From: Bradyrhizobium japonicum USDA 6
GTDB lineage: Bacteria > Pseudomonadota > Alphaproteobacteria > Rhizobiales > Xanthobacteraceae
Reading direction: 5' to 3'
DNA length: 64,000 nucleotides
Assembly: GCF_000284375.1 (NCBI RefSeq)
Contig: NC_017249.1
Span: forward strand, 5,620,001 to 5,684,000
Part shown: piece by piece, positions 17,007 to 25,007 of the stretch
Numbering within the stretch: position 1 is the stretch's first letter
Layout of the letters: the number at the start of each line of letters is the position of its first letter
The notes under the pieces: generated by a model
Told to the model about the DNA's origin: nothing
What the model saw: the letters and a program-made list of their open reading frames with translations, nothing else
The model's database searches: none
Position numbers and translations under genes: made by a program

Positions 17007-17570
17007 ATGCTGAGTTTTGACGACTGCAACGCCGCGCGCCTGCGCAGGGATCCCCGCTATGACGGCCGCTTCTTCACCGCGGTGAGGACCACGGGCATCT
17101 ATTGCCGCCCGGTCTGTCCGGCCAAGCAGCCGCTGACGCGCAATGTCGTCTATTACCCGACGGCGGCCGCGGCCGAAGCCTCTGGGTTCCGGCCCTGCCT
17201 GCGCTGCCGTCCCGAAACCGCACCGTTCTGCCCGGCGTGGAACGGCACGCGTTCGACGGTCGCGCGCGCGATGAAGCTGATCAACGAGGGCGCGCTCGAT
17301 GAAGATTCGGTGGTGACGCTCGCGACGCGGCTCGGCATCTCCTCGCGTCACCTGGCGCGCTTGTTCGAGCGTCATGTCGGCGCGACGCCGCAGCAGCTTG
17401 CCAGGACGCTGCGCGTCCAGCGCGCAAAACGCCTGCTCGATGCCGGCGAACACACCATGACCGACATCGCGTTCCAGGCCGGCTTCGGCAGCCTGCGAAG
17501 ATTCAATGCCGCGTTCGCCGAGCTCTATGGAAGATCGCCGTCCAGCCTGCGCTCATCGAAGCATGCGTAG
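17007..17570 (+). CDS. Ada-type regulator: methylphosphotriester-accepting domain plus AraC HTH
   Basis: A 187-residue protein with the N-terminal Ada zinc domain. Cys33, Cys37, Cys64 and Cys67 have the same spacing as E. coli Ada Cys38/42/69/72, so Cys33 is the expected methyl acceptor for DNA phosphotriesters. Residues 85-180 are an AraC-type double HTH (LATRLGISSRHLARLFERH; MTDIAFQAGFGSLRRFNAAF). The C-terminal O6-methylguanine transferase domain of E. coli Ada is missing, as in AdaA-type proteins. It should sense methylation damage and activate repair genes; none lie adjacent. The stop codon is inside a family A repeat remnant. Confidence 0.93.
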   Translation: MLSFDDCNAARLRRDPRYDGRFFTAVRTTGIYCRPVCPAKQPLTRNVVYYPTAAAAEASGFRPCLRCRPETAPFCPAWNGTRSTVARAMKLINEGALDEDSVVTLATRLGISSRHLARLFERHVGATPQQLARTLRVQRAKRLLDAGEHTMTDIAFQAGFGSLRRFNAAFAELYGRSPSSLRSSKHA

Positions 17571-17596
17571 CCCGAATCGAGCTGCGCAAATTTCGC

Positions 17597-17743
17597 TCAG
17601 AAAAATCCGGGGCTGAGATCGAGCCCATAGGTCAGGCTCAGCACGAACACGAACAGCGCGGCGGCCGCGAACAATGCAAGATGCCTGAGAATGAACGCGC
17701 GCGGCGAGGTGGTGGCAATAACGGCTTTCTGCGCAACGGGCAT
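17597..17743 (-). CDS. Small single-pass membrane protein (48 aa)
   Basis: Starts MPVAQKAVIATTSPRAFILR, followed by a membrane segment (HLALFAAAALFVFVLSLTYG) and DLSPGFF. The ATG at 17743-17741 is preceded by GGAGG at good spacing; that GGAGG overlaps another in-frame ATG four codons earlier. Small size, clean membrane segment and ribosome site support a real gene. Function unknown. The following 280 bases contain no gene. Confidence 0.6.
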   Translation of the reverse strand: MPVAQKAVIATTSPRAFILRHLALFAAAALFVFVLSLTYGLDLSPGFF

Positions 17744-18029
17744 GACGCCCTCCATTATGAAAACGCTTCTTGGCCGCCAATGAGCGGCGCCCGCATCAGG
17801 CGCCGCGATCTGCAAAGCAACTATTAAAGAGATCACACTCGTCTTGAACGGCCGTCCACAATCGGCGCGCGACGGCGATCTTTCTTGCCGCAACTTTCTC
17901 AACCCGCGCACGGCGCGCCAGATCACGGCTCGCCACGTCAAAGGAAATACCGCGCCCCGAAACGAGACGCGGTCCGTGCAGGCTCGGGAGGAGACGAGCC
18001 TGCTTCGTGTTGTCTTCAGGCGATTGAGA

Positions 18030-18284
18030 TCAGCGGGCCGTGCCCGTCGTGACGTCCGCGGTCTTGACCTTGCGCGACGCCAGCACGCGGGCCTGGTGGA
18101 CCGAAGCGACCGTGGTCGGCACGGTTGCCTGCTGCTCGACATGCGCGGCACCGAGCACGCGCACCTGCAGGGGGGAGACCGGAAAACCGTTGGCCTCATA
18201 GGTCGGCAGCTCGGCGGCGAAAGCCGCGGTGCTGCCCGCGATCGTCAGGATGGCGGCGGCGATCGACAGAGTCTTCTTGTTCAT
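18030..18284 (-). CDS. Small secreted protein, 84 aa (hypothetical)
   Basis: A signal peptide (MNKKTLSIAAAILTIAGSTA, cut near AFA-AELP) is followed by a short mature part rich in Val, Ala and Thr (VSPLQVRVLGAAHVEQQATV), ending TADVTTGTAR. The ATG at 18284-18282 has AGGAG upstream. A longer in-frame start at 18404 runs through the promoter repeats and is rejected. Probably periplasmic; no family recognised. Three direct repeats lie 50-100 bp upstream. Confidence 0.7.
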   Translation of the reverse strand: MNKKTLSIAAAILTIAGSTAAFAAELPTYEANGFPVSPLQVRVLGAAHVEQQATVPTTVASVHQARVLASRKVKTADVTTGTAR

Positions 18285-18332
18285 TGGTGATGCTCCTGAG
18301 TGGAAGGTTCGGAGCACATTTAAGCGCGTTTT

Positions 18333-18384
18333 GCTGCATTGCGACATGCACTGCTGCATTGCAACAACGCACCCGCTGCATGGC
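18333..18384 (-). promoter_or_regulatory. Three phased direct repeats upstream of the small secreted gene
   Basis: GCTGCATTGC-like sequences start at 18333, 18353 and 18375 (the last reads GCTGCATGGC). Starts are 20 and 22 bp apart, about two helical turns, so a protein could bind all three on one face. They sit 50-100 bp upstream of the ATG at 18284. The regulator is unknown. Confidence 0.45.
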
Positions 18385-18491
18385 AATATGTTTAATGCGC
18401 ACAAGCGCTTGGTCGAAGCCCTGCCAAACGCGGCATGACACTTTTATGGGCGGCGGTCAGGCACCGAGCACATGCCCCGCGTCCACGCGGC

Positions 18492-18671
18492 TTATTTCAA
18501 CGCCGTCGCCAGCGATTGCAGCTTTGCGACGAGATTGGTGCCGAGCGCATAGATGATCTCGATGATCGCCAGCGCGATACCGGCTGCAATCAGGCCGTAT
18601 TCGATCGCGGTGGCGCCGGATTCATCGGCGGCAAATTCGGTCAACAGGCATTTCAATTTCACAACTCGCAT
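18492..18671 (-). CDS. Flp-family type IVb pilin
   Basis: A 59-residue prepilin. A short basic leader ends in Gly19, followed by ATAIEYGLIAAGIALAIIEI, giving the Glu at +5 after the G/A cut and the hydrophobic helix of Flp pilins. The tail is short (LGTNLVAKLQSLATALK). It should be cut by a prepilin peptidase and assembled by a Tad secretion system, but no tad/cpa genes are in the window, so this is an isolated pilin. The start is either ATG 18671 or a GTG four codons in, which has better ribosome-site spacing. Confidence 0.93.
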   Translation of the reverse strand: MRVVKLKCLLTEFAADESGATAIEYGLIAAGIALAIIEIIYALGTNLVAKLQSLATALK

Positions 18672-18963
18672 CCTTCCAACTCTACCGCACGTTGCCGGCA
18701 CGGGAGGGATACCAAGTCGCAATCCAAGATTGAGTAAATTTAACCCCTTCAATTTGATGACAATGAATGGCTGCCGCCTTTCAGTCACTTGCCAAGCCTG
18801 AAACCCCAGGGAATTCGCGTTGCACCTCGGCAACACCCGCCCGAAAAGCCCCATTTCGCCTATTTGCGCCATTGCGCCGCCACACCATCCTCCGAACAAT
18901 TGACGCGTCGCGTGCCTGGCTGTGCAAGGTTGGTTCGAACAGAACCGTTTGGAGGCAGGGATC

Positions 18964-20286
18964 ATGAATGATCGGCGGTCTCTTCTGGTGGCGGTCTCGT
19001 GCCCCTCGGCGGTTCTCGCCGGCTGGCTGGCGCTCTCCCTGTCCGCCTACGCTCCGGCCCTCATCGAGAAGAGCAGCGCCAATGCTTCCGCCGTGTCGCG
19101 CGCGAAGGATCTTGGCCGGCTCGAGCTCGCCGACGTCCCGCATGCTGCGGCCATCGAGGATGGCATCGCCCTGACCGCCGATATCGCGGCCGCTGTCGCT
19201 GCGACACCGAATCCGGATCCGGCCCCCGAGGCCGCAACAGCCGAGATGCCCGCCGCCGTCGTCAAGCTCGCCTCGGCCGATCCGGCGTTGATCTTGCCGG
19301 CGGAAGCACCGCCGGCGCTACAGATTTCACCCGAACCCGCGCCCGTCCTCAGCGAGGCTGCACCAGCAGAAGCCGCGCCGGCGCCGGAGCCCGTGGTGAA
19401 ACTCGCGTCCGCCGATCCCACCGAGATCGTGACGACAGATGCGCTGTCGCCCGCGGCGATCGCGACCGGCCCAGAGCCAGCCGCGAGCAAGCCGTCGCCG
19501 CCGGCCGACACCGTCGCCGTGCTCGATGAGTGCTTTGTCATGGACGCCTGCATCGACCGCTATCTGTGGACGCTCTATCAGCGCACCGCGAAAGAGGATT
19601 CAATCAAGGTCGAGGAGCGCCGCCCGGTCACCATCAAGCGCAGGGGCAAGATGGTCACGGTGATGCGCAGCTTCACAAAGCTGGTCGATCAGGATTTTGG
19701 CTGGAAGGATCCGAAAGCGGCCGAGCACGCCAGCATGCCGATGATGGATTACGTCATCGGCGGCATGGACAAGAGCTTCAAGCGAAAGCTGTTTCGCATG
19801 ATGCTCGCAGCCGAGGCCGCCGGCCTGTCGCCGGGCATCACCAGCGCGTTCCGCGACGACTACCGCCAGTCGATCGCGAGCGGCCTGAAGGCCGCCTCCG
19901 ACCGCTCCTATCATGGCGGCAGCACGCGCGGTGGCTACGGCCACGGCATGGCGGCCGACATCGTCAGCACCCAGGGCAACAACCGCGCGCAGCGCTGGGT
20001 CTCGACCGAAATCCTGTGGAAGTGGGTCGACGCCAACGGCAAGGCATTCGGCATCGGCCGGCCCTATCTCGGCCGCGATCCGCCGCATGTCGGCCCGGTC
20101 GACGGCCAGGAATATATCTCGAAGCGTGGCACGGGAGACCGCAAGGAAGCGGCCAACGTGAGGTCCAAGAAGGTGATGCGGGCCGCGGCCCATGCCAAGC
20201 TGCGAAAGACACACGCCGCGCGCGAGCAGAAGGGTTTGGCCAAGCCGCAGAAGTCGGCGCAATCGGCCGCCAAGCGCGCGACCTGA
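18964..20286 (+). CDS. Exported protein with C-terminal M15/VanY-like peptidase domain
   Basis: A 440-residue protein. An N-terminal membrane anchor or signal (LLVAVSCPSAVLAGWLALSL) is followed by a roughly 170-residue Ala/Pro/Glu-rich linker that repeats VVKLASADP twice. The C-terminal half contains AEAAGLSPGITSAFRDDYRQ, SDRSYHGGSTRGGYGHGMAAD and PPHVGPVDG. The H-(x)n-D and final H fit the zinc ligands of M15 D,D-carboxypeptidases, suggesting periplasmic peptidoglycan trimming. A basic tail (KKVMRAAAHAKLRKTHAARE) ends it. The ATG at 18964 follows GGAGGCAGG. Confidence 0.85.
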   Translation: MNDRRSLLVAVSCPSAVLAGWLALSLSAYAPALIEKSSANASAVSRAKDLGRLELADVPHAAAIEDGIALTADIAAAVAATPNPDPAPEAATAEMPAAVVKLASADPALILPAEAPPALQISPEPAPVLSEAAPAEAAPAPEPVVKLASADPTEIVTTDALSPAAIATGPEPAASKPSPPADTVAVLDECFVMDACIDRYLWTLYQRTAKEDSIKVEERRPVTIKRRGKMVTVMRSFTKLVDQDFGWKDPKAAEHASMPMMDYVIGGMDKSFKRKLFRMMLAAEAAGLSPGITSAFRDDYRQSIASGLKAASDRSYHGGSTRGGYGHGMAADIVSTQGNNRAQRWVSTEILWKWVDANGKAFGIGRPYLGRDPPHVGPVDGQEYISKRGTGDRKEAANVRSKKVMRAAAHAKLRKTHAAREQKGLAKPQKSAQSAAKRAT

Positions 20287-20291
20287 CCCTG

Positions 20292-21110
20292 TTACGGCTT
20301 CCGCCCGGGGATCGGCAGCGGTACCAGGCGCATCTCGGCGGTGCCTGCGTCTTGCGTGCGCACCAGCACCGCAAAGATGGTTTCGACCGCAAGCCGCACG
20401 GCCGCCTGCATCGCCTTGCCCTTTGCCAGATGCGCCGCAATCAGGCCGGTAAGGAGATCGCCGGTGCCTGAGGGGCGGATCGGCAACCGCGGCGTCGCAA
20501 AGCGCGACAGCTGGCCGTCGGCGCACAGGATCGTCTCCACCTGCCCTTCTGCCGTGTCAGCCAGCGTGCAACCGGTAGCAACGACATCGATGCGACGTTG
20601 CCCCGCCAGCGCCGCGCAGGCCGTGCGCAGGCCCTGCGTGTCCGCGATCGTGACGCCCGACAGCAGCTCGAGCTCGAACTGGTTCGGCGTGGTCAGGTTG
20701 GCGGCCGGCAGCAGCCGGTGCTGCACCACGTCCAGAATGCCGTCAGCGACATAGACTCGGCCGTCATCGCCAATCACGGGATCGCAGAGATAGACCAGCT
20801 TCGAATTCCGCGTCAGCGCCCGTTCGACAAAGTCGGCGATCACCGCCGCATTGCCGGGGGAGCCGAGATAGCCGGTGACCAGCACCGCGGCCTCGTCGAC
20901 GAGGTCGCGCTCCTCGACGCCTTTCAGGAGATCGGCGACGAGCTCGGTCTCCAGCACCCGCCCACGCAACGTCGGATAACGCGGATGGTTCGACAGCAGC
21001 GTCGTCGGCACCGCCGCGACGTTCACGCCCTCCGCCTGCATGGCATAGGCGGCCGCGCTGTTGCCGACATGGCCGTGGACCACCTGGCTTTGAATGGAGA
21101 TGACGAGCAT
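20292..21110 (-). CDS. pdxY: Pyridoxal kinase
   Basis: A 272-residue ribokinase-fold enzyme that phosphorylates pyridoxal to pyridoxal 5'-phosphate (B6 salvage, cytoplasm). Motifs: start MLVISIQSQVVHGHVGNSAA; VYLCDPVIGDDGRVYVADGI near 113-132; TPNQFELELLSG near 146-157; and the catalytic SGTGDLLTGLIAAHLAKG near 222-240. The length fits PdxY. It converges with the M15 gene, 5 bases apart. An upstream ATG at 21146 is possible but unlikely. Confidence 0.95.
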   Translation of the reverse strand: MLVISIQSQVVHGHVGNSAAAYAMQAEGVNVAAVPTTLLSNHPRYPTLRGRVLETELVADLLKGVEERDLVDEAAVLVTGYLGSPGNAAVIADFVERALTRNSKLVYLCDPVIGDDGRVYVADGILDVVQHRLLPAANLTTPNQFELELLSGVTIADTQGLRTACAALAGQRRIDVVATGCTLADTAEGQVETILCADGQLSRFATPRLPIRPSGTGDLLTGLIAAHLAKGKAMQAAVRLAVETIFAVLVRTQDAGTAEMRLVPLPIPGRKP

Positions 21111-21147
21111 GCGGAGGTCCGTAGGGTCAAATACTGGATGACGCAAG

Positions 21148-21268
21148 GTAACCCGGATGGAGCGACGCGTAAGCCGCGGTCTGAGATTGCAGCATGATTC
21201 CCGGATGGCCGGAGCCTGTCATCGGGCAGCCGCTTCGCGCCGCCCCGTTGGCTCCATCCGGGCTACGG
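21148..21268. repeat. Interspersed palindromic repeat, family A (long form)
   Basis: A roughly 120-bp copy starting GTAACCCGGATGGAGCGACG and ending GGCTCCATCCGGGCTACGGG, with GCCTGTCATCGGGCAGCCGC in the middle. The outer ends are inverted repeats. Its right end overlaps the last codons of the PaiB gene and supplies that gene's stop codon (21263-21265). Confidence 0.85.
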
Positions 21269-21907
21269 GACGACGCCATACCCCAGCCCCGGCCGCAGCG
21301 CCTGCATCTTCCGCGCCAGCCGCCGGTGCCCCGTCTCCTCCGACCGCGCCAGCCGGTCGGCGACCGCGACATGGTCCGCATCGCTCTTGTGCTGATTGAG
21401 CTTGGCCTGTCCCTCGACGGTGTCGACCACGAGATCGACGACCCGGATCGCAGCCAGCATGCTCTCGCGCTTGCCCGGCTCCATTTGCGCGAGGTCCCAG
21501 GGCTGCTTCGACAACCGCGCCTCGGACACTGCAAGCAGCGCATCGCCATGCCCGCGGTTCTCGTCCAGTTCGCGCAGATGCGCCACGCCCGACAGGTGCA
21601 CAGCCTCGTAGAGCCAGGTCGAGACATTGTCGCGCGAAGAGTACCAGTCGTTGGAGATGTAAGCGTCGTCGCCGGCAACGATCAGCAGGAAGCGCCGCGT
21701 GCCGTCTGCGAGCGATACGAGCGGATTCTTGGCGGTGAAATGGATCTGCACGATCACCTGCCCGTTGCGCTCGTCCAGCACGAACGGCACGTGCGAGGCG
21801 CGCGGACCGTGCTCGTCCGCCGCGACGATCATGCCGAAGCCGCGTCGCCCGGCAAATTCCAGCGCGCGCTGCTCCTCGATGCGAAATTGGGGGCGAAGCA
21901 CATGCAT
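21263..21907 (-). CDS. PaiB-like FMN-binding transcriptional regulator
   Basis: A 214-residue protein starting MHVLRPQFRIEEQRALEFAG, the PaiB/YmoH-type split-barrel fold. Typical family pieces: MIVAADEHGPRASHVPFVLD, IQIHFTAKNPLVSL-like strand, FLLIVAGDDAYISNDWYSSR and VSTWLYEAVHLSG. PaiB proteins act as negative regulators or FMN-binding proteins. It ends within a repeat element, so its last three or four residues may be newly acquired. The start is the second of two adjacent ATGs. Confidence 0.9.
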   Translation of the reverse strand: MHVLRPQFRIEEQRALEFAGRRGFGMIVAADEHGPRASHVPFVLDERNGQVIVQIHFTAKNPLVSLADGTRRFLLIVAGDDAYISNDWYSSRDNVSTWLYEAVHLSGVAHLRELDENRGHGDALLAVSEARLSKQPWDLAQMEPGKRESMLAAIRVVDLVVDTVEGQAKLNQHKSDADHVAVADRLARSEETGHRRLARKMQALRPGLGYGVVP

Positions 21908-22014
21908 GGCGCGGCGCTCGATGGCTCGAATAGGGGACGGCGCGCGAAGGCTAACCCATGAGCCGACAAAATCTGAAGAATAATCGGCCCGCAAACGCCG
22001 ATGCCAGCAATGCC

Positions 22015-22578
22015 TCAGCGCCGCGCCAGCGTCGCAAGATAGGCGCAGAACATGTCGGCCATGGCATCGGCATAGGCTGCGATCTCCGTCTCACTCCGCG
22101 TCTCTTCCGAAAAACTCTTACCGACCTCGCTCAGCGTCGCCGCGATCAGCTCGCCGGCCAGGATACGCGTCGCATCCGAGGCTTTCGGCAGCGCCTCCCG
22201 CATGAACGCGGCGACGATCCCCTCGCCGGCTGCCCGGGCGTCCTGCGCCTCGGGCGCGTCGCGATACAGCGGCGCAGCGTCGCTGAGCGCGACACGGATC
22301 GCGGCCTCCTCGCACTCGGAACGAATGAAGGCGTGGACCAGCGCACGCAGCCGCGCCGGTGGCGGCTTCGCCGCATCCGCGAGGATCCCGCGCAACAGCT
22401 CGCTCGTGCGCCGCCACTCGTCGCTCTGGAGGCGGAACAGGATCGCCGCCTTGTTCGGAAAATATTGGTAGAGCGATCCGACGCTCACACCGGCCCGCTC
22501 CGCCACCCGCGCCGTGGTGAAACGCTGCGCTCCCTCCTTGGCCAGGACCTGAACAGCGGCATCCAGAATCGCGGCCAC
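22015..22578 (-). CDS. TetR-family transcriptional regulator
   Basis: At least 187 residues. The TetR HTH is at the very N-terminus (AAILDAAVQVLAKEGAQRFT, then VAERAGVSVGSLYQYFPNKA). The start shown is GTG at 22578. The frame stays open upstream (ending ...ENSRNRPGSSGL), which looks like the usual basic TetR leader, so the true start is probably 15-30 codons earlier at a non-ATG codon. It is divergent from an O-methyltransferase gene, with a large palindrome between them (22673-22698). Ligand unknown. Confidence 0.9.
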   Translation of the reverse strand: MAAILDAAVQVLAKEGAQRFTTARVAERAGVSVGSLYQYFPNKAAILFRLQSDEWRRTSELLRGILADAAKPPPARLRALVHAFIRSECEEAAIRVALSDAAPLYRDAPEAQDARAAGEGIVAAFMREALPKASDATRILAGELIAATLSEVGKSFSEETRSETEIAAYADAMADMFCAYLATLARR

Positions 22579-22672
22579 CAGCCCGCTCGATCCGGGCCTG
22601 TTGCGGCTGTTTTCGCGAGGAAATTGAACGGCTTCGACGGTCGGCCATGGCGTGCTCGGGCAATGCGAATAG

Positions 22673-22698
22673 GAAATGCGACGAATTAGTCGTATTTC
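22673..22698. promoter_or_regulatory. Palindromic TetR operator between divergent genes
   Basis: Half-sites GAAATGCGAC (22673-22682) and GTCGTATTTC (22689-22698) are inverted copies with one mismatch, separated by GAATTA. It lies between the TetR gene and the O-methyltransferase start at 22746, the expected position for a shared operator. That TetR binds here is inferred from position and symmetry. Confidence 0.7.
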
Positions 22699-22745
22699 AG
22701 CTTCTGCGCAAGCACGCGCTTCTTCGCGAACCCCGGAGACATCAA

Positions 22746-23411
22746 ATGACCACCCCGACCATCACAACGCTTGCGCCGCTGCTGGATCGCCTGTTTGACG
22801 AGGCCGACGCGGCCAGGGGCGCAACGCGCGCCGCCGTCGCCGATTTGTCAGCCACAGACCGGGCGCGGATGATGCGGAGCAAGACCGATTACCGCGACCT
22901 CTACGGACGCTTGAAGGACGTACCGCTCGCGGTCTCGCGCGAGACGGGTCACCTGCTCTACATGTTGGCGCGCAGTTCGCGCGCCAAGGTGATCGTCGAG
23001 TTCGGAACCTCGTTCGGTATCTCGACCCTGCACCTTGCTGCAGGCTTGCGCGACAATGGCGGCGGCCGCCTCATCACCAGCGAGTTCGAGCCGTCCAAGG
23101 CGGCACGGGCGCGGGACAATCTCTCGGCCGGCGGACTGATCGATCTCGTCGAAATCCGCGAGGGCGATGCGCTGAAGACGCTCAGCGCCGATCTGCCCGA
23201 CACGGTCGACCTCGTGCTGCTCGACGGCGCCAAGGCGCTCTACCCGGAGATCCTGAATCTGGTCGAAGGCCATCTCAAGCCGGGCGCGATCATCGTCGCC
23301 GACAATGCCGACGACAGCCCCGACTATCTCGCGCGCGTACGCGGGCCCGCAAGCGGCTACATGTCCACGCCCTTCGCCGAAGACGTCGAGCTCTCCGTGC
23401 GGATCAGCTGA
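22746..23411 (+). CDS. SAM-dependent O-methyltransferase
   Basis: A 221-residue class I methyltransferase of the catechol/caffeoyl-CoA O-methyltransferase type. Motif I is KVIVEFGTSFGISTLHLAAG (about 79-98), an acidic residue after ITSEFEP marks the SAM ribose site, and VDLVLLDGAKALYPEIL lies near 155-171. Substrates are usually small phenolics or similar; none can be assigned. The ATG at 22746 has GGAGA upstream. It is probably repressed by the divergent TetR protein. Confidence 0.9.
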   Translation: MTTPTITTLAPLLDRLFDEADAARGATRAAVADLSATDRARMMRSKTDYRDLYGRLKDVPLAVSRETGHLLYMLARSSRAKVIVEFGTSFGISTLHLAAGLRDNGGGRLITSEFEPSKAARARDNLSAGGLIDLVEIREGDALKTLSADLPDTVDLVLLDGAKALYPEILNLVEGHLKPGAIIVADNADDSPDYLARVRGPASGYMSTPFAEDVELSVRIS

Positions 23412-23593
23412 CGCTGCATAAAATCGACACTCCGAGCCGTCGTGCGATCTATCGCGCGGCGGCTTCGTCTTCTCGGCGAAACAGGCAAAACTCCGCCAAA
23501 CCGCTGCCGCCAGGCTCCGCCCTGTCGCAGGCCCGTCACTCACACGTGATAATTCCACCCGCCAAAAGCCATGTTCCGCGTGCTAAACATACC

Positions 23594-23605
23594 TACCGCG
23601 CGGTA
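23594..23605 (+). promoter_or_regulatory. 12-bp palindrome upstream of the SMR-TetR operon
   Basis: TACCGCGCGGTA is a perfect 12-bp palindrome, flanked by ATACC on the left. It ends 28 bases before the SMR start at 23634, and the operon encodes its own TetR protein. Autoregulation through this site is likely but inferred. Confidence 0.6.
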
Positions 23606-23633
23606 TCTTTCGCGCGCCACATCTGAGCTCGCC

Positions 23634-23978
23634 ATGACCTCCGCCTTCAATGCCTACGCAGCGCTTGCCCTCGCCATCGTCTTCGAGGTGACCGCGTCCG
23701 CCTTCCTGCAGCAGTCCGCGCAGTTCACGCGGCCATGGCCGACGCTGGCCATGGTGCTGTTCTACGTCGCCTCCTTCTACGCGCTGTCGGTGGCGATCCG
23801 GGTCATTCCGCTCAGCATTGCCTACGCGATCTGGGGCGGCGTCGGCATCATCCTGACCGCCACCGTCTCCTTCGTGCTGTTCCGTCAGATGCTGGACGCC
23901 GCGGCCTTCGTCGGCATCGGGCTGATCGTGTCAGGGGTCGTGGTCATCAACCTGTTCTCGCAGACGACGGCGCACTGA
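23634..23978 (+). CDS. Small multidrug resistance (SMR) efflux protein
   Basis: A 114-residue inner-membrane protein with four hydrophobic helices and the key Glu in the first one (LALAIVFEVTASAFLQQS, equivalent to EmrE Glu14). It also has the family motif PLSIAYAIWGGVGIILTATV in helix 3. SMR proteins export cationic toxicants in exchange for protons. Start ATG 23634. It overlaps the next gene by one base (TGATG), which implies translational coupling to its TetR regulator. Confidence 0.95.
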   Translation: MTSAFNAYAALALAIVFEVTASAFLQQSAQFTRPWPTLAMVLFYVASFYALSVAIRVIPLSIAYAIWGGVGIILTATVSFVLFRQMLDAAAFVGIGLIVSGVVVINLFSQTTAH

Positions 23979-24547
23979 TGCCGGCCAGCGCCTACACCCG
24001 CGCCAAGCAGCCCGAGCAGGTCCGGCGCGCCCTGCTCGACCAGGCCGCGGCGATCGCCGTGGATCACGGCGTCTCGGGGATCACGGTGCAGGCGGTGGCA
24101 GCGGCGGCCGGCGTCACCAAGGGCGGGCTGTTCCATCATTTCGGCAGCAAGCAGGCGCTGATCGAGGGCCTGTTCGCCGATCTCCTCGCCCGCGTCGATG
24201 CCGAGATCGACGCCGCTATCGAAGCGGACCCGAAGCCGCGCGGCAGCTTTACGCGGGCCTATGTCAATGCGGTCTTCACCGGCAAGGCCTTCGGCTTTGC
24301 GACGCCCTGGGCGGCGCTGAGCATGGTCGTGGTCACCGATCCCTCCCTGCGCCGGCTCTGGAACGACTGGATGAAGGCGCGCCTGAAGCGTCACGGTACG
24401 ACCGACGCAGCGCCCGAACTCCACGTCGTACGCCTCGCCGCCGACGGCGCCTGGCTGTCCTACATCACGACGGGACAGACGCGCATGGGCGCGGACTTGC
24501 GTGCCGTGCACGACCGCCTGATCGAACAGACCTATCGGCGTGGATAG
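23978..24547 (+). CDS. TetR-family regulator coupled to the SMR gene
   Basis: A 189-residue protein. HTH: AIAVDHGVSGITVQAVAAAA, then GVTKGGLFHHFGSKQALIEG (about 28-70). The remaining residues form the ligand-binding helices (FTRAYVNAVFTGKAFGFATP). It starts at an ATG that shares its A with the SMR stop codon. As the second gene of an efflux operon with a palindrome in front, it probably represses the operon and is released by a pump substrate. Confidence 0.93.
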   Translation: MPASAYTRAKQPEQVRRALLDQAAAIAVDHGVSGITVQAVAAAAGVTKGGLFHHFGSKQALIEGLFADLLARVDAEIDAAIEADPKPRGSFTRAYVNAVFTGKAFGFATPWAALSMVVVTDPSLRRLWNDWMKARLKRHGTTDAAPELHVVRLAADGAWLSYITTGQTRMGADLRAVHDRLIEQTYRRG

Positions 24548-24556
24548 CCGGGACAG

Positions 24557-24919
24557 CTATTGGCTCTGCACTGCCTTGGGCGGACGCGGCGCGGATTTGG
24601 CCGGCTTTGCACCGGACTTGGCCGCCGCGCGCGGCGGCGGTTCGTCGACGGACACCAGATAGGCGGCGAGCGCCTTGGCGGAGTCGGAGCTGGTTACGTA
24701 ATGGTCCTTCAGGAACCAGGCGAGCGTCAGGCTGAAGCGCCCTTTCGCCAATCCCCGCGGGCTGCGATGGCAGCTCGCACAGCCGTCCGCGAAGAGCTTT
24801 GCGGCCGGCTTGCCGGCATCGAGATTTTGCGCGGACGCGACCGTCACCGTCAGCGCCGCGGCTGCGAGAGTCACCAGGGGCGCGATCGCGTCGCGCCCCG
24901 GTCGAAATAGCGAAATCAA
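24557..24919 (-). CDS. Small c-type cytochrome
   Basis: A 120-residue exported protein: signal peptide (VTLAAAALTVTVASA-Q), then one heme site CASCH (Cys47, Cys50, His51). A likely distal ligand region is near GRFSLTLAWFLKDHYVTSSD. The C-terminal 30 residues are Lys/Pro/Ala-rich. The start appears to be TTG at 24919; no ATG fits. A periplasmic electron carrier is likely; the partner is unknown. It converges with the SMR-TetR operon. Confidence 0.85.
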   Translation of the reverse strand: MISLFRPGRDAIAPLVTLAAAALTVTVASAQNLDAGKPAAKLFADGCASCHRSPRGLAKGRFSLTLAWFLKDHYVTSSDSAKALAAYLVSVDEPPPRAAAKSGAKPAKSAPRPPKAVQSQ

Positions 24920-24929
24920 TGTCGTCCCC

Positions 24930-24990
24930 TAGAGCGCTTTCGAGCGAAGTGAATTCCGGTTCGCGTAAAGAAAACGCGTCAAGAGAAGCA
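24930..24990. repeat. Interspersed repeat, family B (short copy)
   Basis: AGAGCGCTTTCGAGCGAAGT, then CGGTTCGCGTAAAGAAAACGC: nearly the same sequence as the first half of 14461-14571, without the terminal hairpin. It sits between the cytochrome start and the next small gene. Confidence 0.75.
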
Positions 24991-25007
24991 GCGGCCCCGT
25001 CGCGCGG

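Noticed and set aside
17979..18002. CAGGCTCG/CGAGCCTG hairpin as a terminator for the minus-strand gene at 18030
   Set aside because: Perfect 8-bp stem but no T-run on the minus strand after it, so intrinsic termination is not supported.
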